Origin: Massilia sp.
Lineage (GTDB): Bacteria > Pseudomonadota > Gammaproteobacteria > Burkholderiales > Burkholderiaceae_D
Direction of reading: 5' to 3'
Length of the DNA stretch: 18,351 bases
NCBI GenBank assembly: GCA_003520365.1
Contig: DOUW01000079.1
Location: 1-18,351 of the forward strand
How positions within the stretch are numbered: the first letter of the stretch is position 1; every line of letters begins with the position of its first letter. Below, piece after piece: positions 15,658 through 18,351 of the stretch. The notes under the pieces were generated by a model. That model was not told the origin of the DNA. It searched no databases and saw nothing but the letters and a program-made list of their open reading frames with translations. A program made the translations under genes and the position numbers.

Positions 15658-16610
15658 AAGGTCGGAATCAGGACCTTGTCGATGACGTGGATGACGCCAT
15701 TGCTTGCCCGCACGTCGACCGCGACGATGTTGGCCAAGGTCGAGGTCGTATCCCGGATGGCCGGCGGCGTCCCTGCCACGAAGCTGATGGTTTGCATGGA
15801 CACCGTCGGAACCGGCGTGTCGTAGGGAATCTGCGTCGACAGGACCTGTCCCAAGACGACGTGATAGGTCAGGATCGTGCGCAGCTGTGCGGTGCTGAAA
15901 TTCAGTGGCGCGGCAGGGAAAGCAGCGTTGGTCGGGGCAAATACGGTGAACGGTCCGGCGCCGCTGAGCGTGCCTTGCAGGTCCGCCACCACGAGCGCGC
16001 TGACGAGCGAGCTGAAGAGTGGGTTGACCTGGGCCATCTGGACGATGTTCAACAGGCCTGGCGGAATGAGCACCTTGTCGATCGCATGGATCACGCTGTT
16101 GCGTGCGGGAATATCCGGGGTAACGACGGTTGCCACGGTCAAGGCGGCATCCGTGATCTTCACGCCGTTGCTGAAATCGAACCGCAGCGTGGCGGGCGCA
16201 TTCTCGAACGTATAGGCCGTCTGCTGTGTCGGGCCGCCTGCGCTAAGATCGGCAGCGAGCTTTTTCGAACCCAGCACATGGTAGTTCAGGATGCTTTGCA
16301 AGGTATTTGCTGGCAAGGCATTGACCATGGCCGTGGCATCGGCAAAGCCCAATTGCTTCGCCAGCGTGTCGAACGCCTGGTCGGTCGGCGCGAATACCGT
16401 CAATTGCGCATTGGGGTCGCTGAAGCTGCCAATACTGGCCTTGGTCACCGCCGCCACGAACGCATTGAAACCTTGCTCTTTCGCGACCACAGCAATTGTT
16501 CCCGTGAACGAGAAGTCATTCTCATCATCATCGCTGCCGCCGCAACCTCCCAGCGTGACCGCGAATGCGATCACTGCCAACCCGCACTTCAAAAAATTCC
16601 TTAGTTTCAA
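15654..16610 (-). CDS. Two-domain fasciclin (FAS1) lipoprotein
   Basis: An envelope lipoprotein of 318 residues. The signal peptide MKLRNFLKCGLAVIAFAVT ends in lipobox LGGC with Cys23; Gly24 at +2 suggests outer-membrane sorting. A short Asp-rich spacer (SDDDEND) precedes two FAS1 domains, about 37-184 and 186-318. Each has the typical TVFAPT segment (71-76, 222-227), a YHV box (110-112, 249-251) and an ending IHxIDKVLIP (174-183, 307-316). FAS1 domains mediate adhesion or matrix contact. The start is TTG, placed five bases after GGAGG. The frame continues upstream to an ATG at 16748, but that would bury the signal peptide 46 residues in. The gene stands alone between repeats and cspA. Confidence 0.88.
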   Translation of the reverse strand: MKLRNFLKCGLAVIAFAVTLGGCGGSDDDENDFSFTGTIAVVAKEQGFNAFVAAVTKASIGSFSDPNAQLTVFAPTDQAFDTLAKQLGFADATAMVNALPANTLQSILNYHVLGSKKLAADLSAGGPTQQTAYTFENAPATLRFDFSNGVKITDAALTVATVVTPDIPARNSVIHAIDKVLIPPGLLNIVQMAQVNPLFSSLVSALVVADLQGTLSGAGPFTVFAPTNAAFPAAPLNFSTAQLRTILTYHVVLGQVLSTQIPYDTPVPTVSMQTISFVAGTPPAIRDTTSTLANIVAVDVRASNGVIHVIDKVLIPTL

Positions 16611-16615
16611 TTCAT

Positions 16616-16620
16616 CCTCC
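16616..16620 (-). promoter_or_regulatory. Ribosome binding site of the FAS1 lipoprotein gene
   Basis: GGAGG lies five bases before a TTG at 16610. The overlapping ATG (16615) is out of frame and stops after two codons, so the strong site supports the TTG start. Confidence 0.75.
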
Positions 16621-16885
16621 GAATCGGTGGCGAACAGTCGAAAAAAGGCATCCAGGAACAAGCAGTGGCATCCAGGCCGGTAGCGCCAGTCACGCTTGCT
16701 GCTGGTTGGAGTATAGGTAGAGGGGATAGCGGTACGCGAAGGCGGCACGATTCAACATGCACCGATACCGGTTCATTCGCAGGACAAGCACCGTCGGTCG
16801 AGACGATATGTAAGCTTTTGCGGACAGGAACGCGCCATGACGCGCAAGGGTGTCGCGCAGCCCGGACACCAGGCAGACAGAAATG

Positions 16886-16908
16886 AAAAAAGCCAGCTTG
16901 CGCTGGCT
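16886..16908 (-). terminator. Intrinsic terminator after cspA
   Basis: AGCCAGC (891-897 of the 16000s) pairs with GCTGGCT (16902-16908) over TTGC. On the minus strand it is followed by a run of six T. It lies about 36 bp after the cspA stop. Confidence 0.88.
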
Positions 16909-16944
16909 CTTTGCTTTGCGGACCGGCCAAGGCCGGCATCGCGC

Positions 16945-17148
16945 TTATTGCGGCTGGATGTTGGCAGCCTGCTTGCCCTTCGGACCGGTGGTGATCTCGA
17001 AGGTCACGCGCTGGTTTTCGGCCAGCGACTTGAAGCCTTGCACGTTGATCGCCGAGAAGTGGGCGAACACGTCTTCACCGCCGCCGTCAGGCGTGATGAA
17101 ACCGAAACCTTTTGCATCGTTGAACCATTTAACGGTACCGCTCGTCAT
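16945..17148 (-). CDS. Cold-shock protein (CspA family)
   Basis: A 67-residue single cold-shock domain that binds RNA and single-stranded DNA and melts RNA structure. RNP1 is KGFGFI (13-18) and RNP2 is VFAHF (27-31); the start [22 protein letters not shown] is typical. A strong GGGGAG site (17161-17156) lies seven bases before the ATG. A promoter about 90 bp upstream implies a leader of nearly 90 bases, as in cold-inducible csp genes where leader structure controls translation. Whether this copy is cold-induced or constitutive cannot be judged. A terminator makes it monocistronic. I cannot assign a specific paralogue letter. Confidence 0.96.
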   Translation of the reverse strand: MTSGTVKWFNDAKGFGFITPDGGGEDVFAHFSAINVQGFKSLAENQRVTFEITTGPKGKQAANIQPQ

Positions 17149-17243
17149 GATGTTACTCCCCTAAAGATATTTGTTGTTATGCCTTGCCTTACTACTCGGT
17201 GTGGTGCGCATGACGCCAGCGCCGGACTCAACAAAGCGTTTTT

Positions 17244-17271
17244 ATTATAGGGATAAGTTGACAATAGTGAA
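17244..17271 (-). promoter_or_regulatory. Promoter of the cold-shock gene
   Basis: On the minus strand a consensus TATAAT (17249-17244) is preceded at 16-bp spacing by TTCACT (17271-17266), four of six -35 bases. Transcription would start near 17237, giving a leader of about 89 bases. Confidence 0.6.
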
Positions 17272-17441
17272 GCACAATTCGTCACACTTTTTTATGGTCG
17301 AGTGGGTTGAAAGCGACGTTTCATGGATTTTGCATGGTTCAGCATGCCGAATCACAGGCTGAGCGTTTCCTTCAGTTGCGTAGCGTTGCGCGGCGATATC
17401 TCTAATTTCTTTCAGTTATCACGCATGAGGTGCGACCACGC

Positions 17442-18351
17442 TCACGACGCCGTCGAGCGCGACAGCAGATCGACCAGCTGCTCGATCGTGTAGGGCTTGG
17501 CCAGCACCTGTACGCCCGGCACGGCGATCTGCTGCTCGGTGTAGCCGGACGCCAGCACCACCGGCAGGTTCGGGTAGCGCTGCCGGAGGATGCCGGCCAG
17601 GTCGATGCCGCTGACCTGGCCCGGCATCACGACATCCGAAAACACCACGTCGGGGCGGCGCGTCGCGCCATCGAGCAGGCGCAGGGCGGCTTCGCCGTCT
17701 TCCGCCACCAGCACCTCGAAGCCGCTCTCGTCCAGGGCGCGCGCCACGGCCTCGCGCACCAGCGCATCGTCTTCGACGAACAGCACGGTGCCCGTGCCCT
17801 TGATGCGGGCCGGTCCGATACCGGTAGCCGCTCCCGGAGCGGCCACCCCGGACGCTCCAGTCGCGCGCGGCAGGTACAGGTCGACCCGCGTGCCGATGCC
17901 GGCGATGCTGTCGAGGACCAGGGTGCCGCCGGCCTGCACGGCGAAGGCATAGGCCTGGGGCAGGCCGAGGCCGGTGCCCTGGCCGGGCGGCTTGGTGGTG
18001 AAGAAGGGGTCGAGCGCACGCTCCATCACGTCCGGCGTCATGCCGCTGCCGCTGTCGGTCAGGGTGACCAGCACGTAGTCGCCGCGCGGCAGCGGGCCCG
18101 TACCGTCGAGCGAGACATTGTTCGCGTCCACGCGCAGCGTGCCGCCGCCGGGCATGGCGTCGCGCGCGTTGGTGGCCAGGTTCAGCAGGGCGACGTCGAA
18201 CTGCAGCGGCTCGAAGGTGGTCGGCCACAGGTCCTCGGCGCAGTGCACCTCGACCGCGATGTCGCTCTGCAGCGAGCCTTTCATCAGCTGGACGGCGCTT
18301 TTCAGCTGGGCGCAGACGTCGACCGTGGCCAGGCGCGCCGTCTGCAGGCGG
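17442..18351 (-). CDS. Hybrid sensor histidine kinase/response regulator, C-terminal part (5' end outside window)
   Basis: The frame is open to the window edge, so the sensor and dimerisation domains lie beyond it. The visible part begins near the end of the dimerisation region. An HATPase_c domain follows: N box LLNLATNARDAMPGGG, G1 box DSGSGM, F box PFFTTK and G2 box GTGLGLP. A linker rich in Gly and Ala leads to a receiver domain starting TVLFVEDDALVREAV. The receiver has the acidic pair after VE, phospho-acceptor Asp in VVFSDVVMPG (codon at 17636-17634) and the conserved Lys in VLAKPY. It ends with the receiver fold (TIEQLVDLLSRSTAS), so this gene has no DNA-binding output. The signal sensed is unknown. 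An ATG at 18284 is internal. Confidence 0.93.
   Translation of the reverse strand, partial: RLQTARLATVDVCAQLKSAVQLMKGSLQSDIAVEVHCAEDLWPTTFEPLQFDVALLNLATNARDAMPGGGTLRVDANNVSLDGTGPLPRGDYVLVTLTDSGSGMTPDVMERALDPFFTTKPPGQGTGLGLPQAYAFAVQAGGTLVLDSIAGIGTRVDLYLPRATGASGVAAPGAATGIGPARIKGTGTVLFVEDDALVREAVARALDESGFEVLVAEDGEAALRLLDGATRRPDVVFSDVVMPGQVSGIDLAGILRQRYPNLPVVLASGYTEQQIAVPGVQVLAKPYTIEQLVDLLSRSTAS

Larger units (their letters stand above)
16611..16944. other. Spacer between FAS1 gene and cspA
   Basis: A 334-bp gap with the cspA terminator at its right side and the FAS1 ribosome site at its left. GGCATCCAGG occurs twice, at 16647-16656 and 16667-16676, exactly 20 bp apart. A minus-strand TATACT (16715-16710) could be the FAS1 -10, without a good -35. 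No gene was recognised. Confidence 0.5.

Noticed and set aside
16611..16748. Upstream ATG start for the FAS1 lipoprotein
   Set aside because: It would place the lipoprotein signal peptide 46 residues inside the protein; TTG at 16610 has a strong GGAGG site at correct spacing.

Overview
The window is high-GC DNA from a betaproteobacterium. The gene set (rpoN-hpf, ptsN-hprK-rapZ, a long-form queF, a biosynthetic ilvA, a giant DUF3683-type FAD/Fe-S oxidoreductase followed by HIT and DUF971 genes) fits order Burkholderiales, most likely Oxalobacteraceae (Massilia/Telluria/Duganella group). That placement is inferred from protein and gene-order recognition; no database search was run. Most of the window is housekeeping DNA with short genes and compact operons.

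Layout. Positions 1-2850 run on the plus strand: the 3' part of rpoN, hpf with its own terminator, and a 3-hydroxyisobutyryl-CoA hydrolase-type gene. Positions 2921-3671 hold a minus-strand yefM-yoeB toxin-antitoxin module with terminator, promoter and a recognisable TGTACA operator. It is followed by about 320 bp of unexplained sequence. Positions 3995-6531 carry the nitrogen-PTS operon ptsN-hprK-rapZ on the minus strand, with an unusual palindrome-rich spacer between hprK and rapZ. Then come queF (minus), a symmetric repeat element (7841-8023), ilvA (minus), a divergent VTT/DedA-type membrane gene, and the plus-strand operon of a 1339-residue FAD/Fe-S/CCG oxidoreductase, a HIT protein and a DUF971 protein (10496-15437). 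A second cluster of the same repeat family (15454-15657) separates this operon from a minus-strand FAS1 lipoprotein. The window ends with a cspA-type cold-shock gene and the 3' part of a hybrid histidine kinase/response regulator gene, both minus strand.

How the genes work together. RpoN (sigma-54), HPF (ribosome hibernation), PtsN (EIIA-Ntr), HprK (HPr kinase/phosphorylase) and RapZ belong to one conserved nitrogen/carbon regulatory neighbourhood. Here it is split: rpoN-hpf points right, and ptsN-hprK-rapZ lies further along in the opposite orientation, with the hydrolase gene and the toxin-antitoxin module between. This looks like an inversion or rearrangement with acquired DNA at the junction. 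Similarly, the DUF971 gene is followed by repeats and a lipoprotein gene rather than the ubiE cluster I would expect.

I did not find a clear new multi-gene system. The most interesting material is non-coding: a two-site family of REP/BIME-like palindromes, a duplicated hprK tail differing only at synonymous positions next to two perfect palindromes, and a repeat-rich leader between the yefM operator and yefM.
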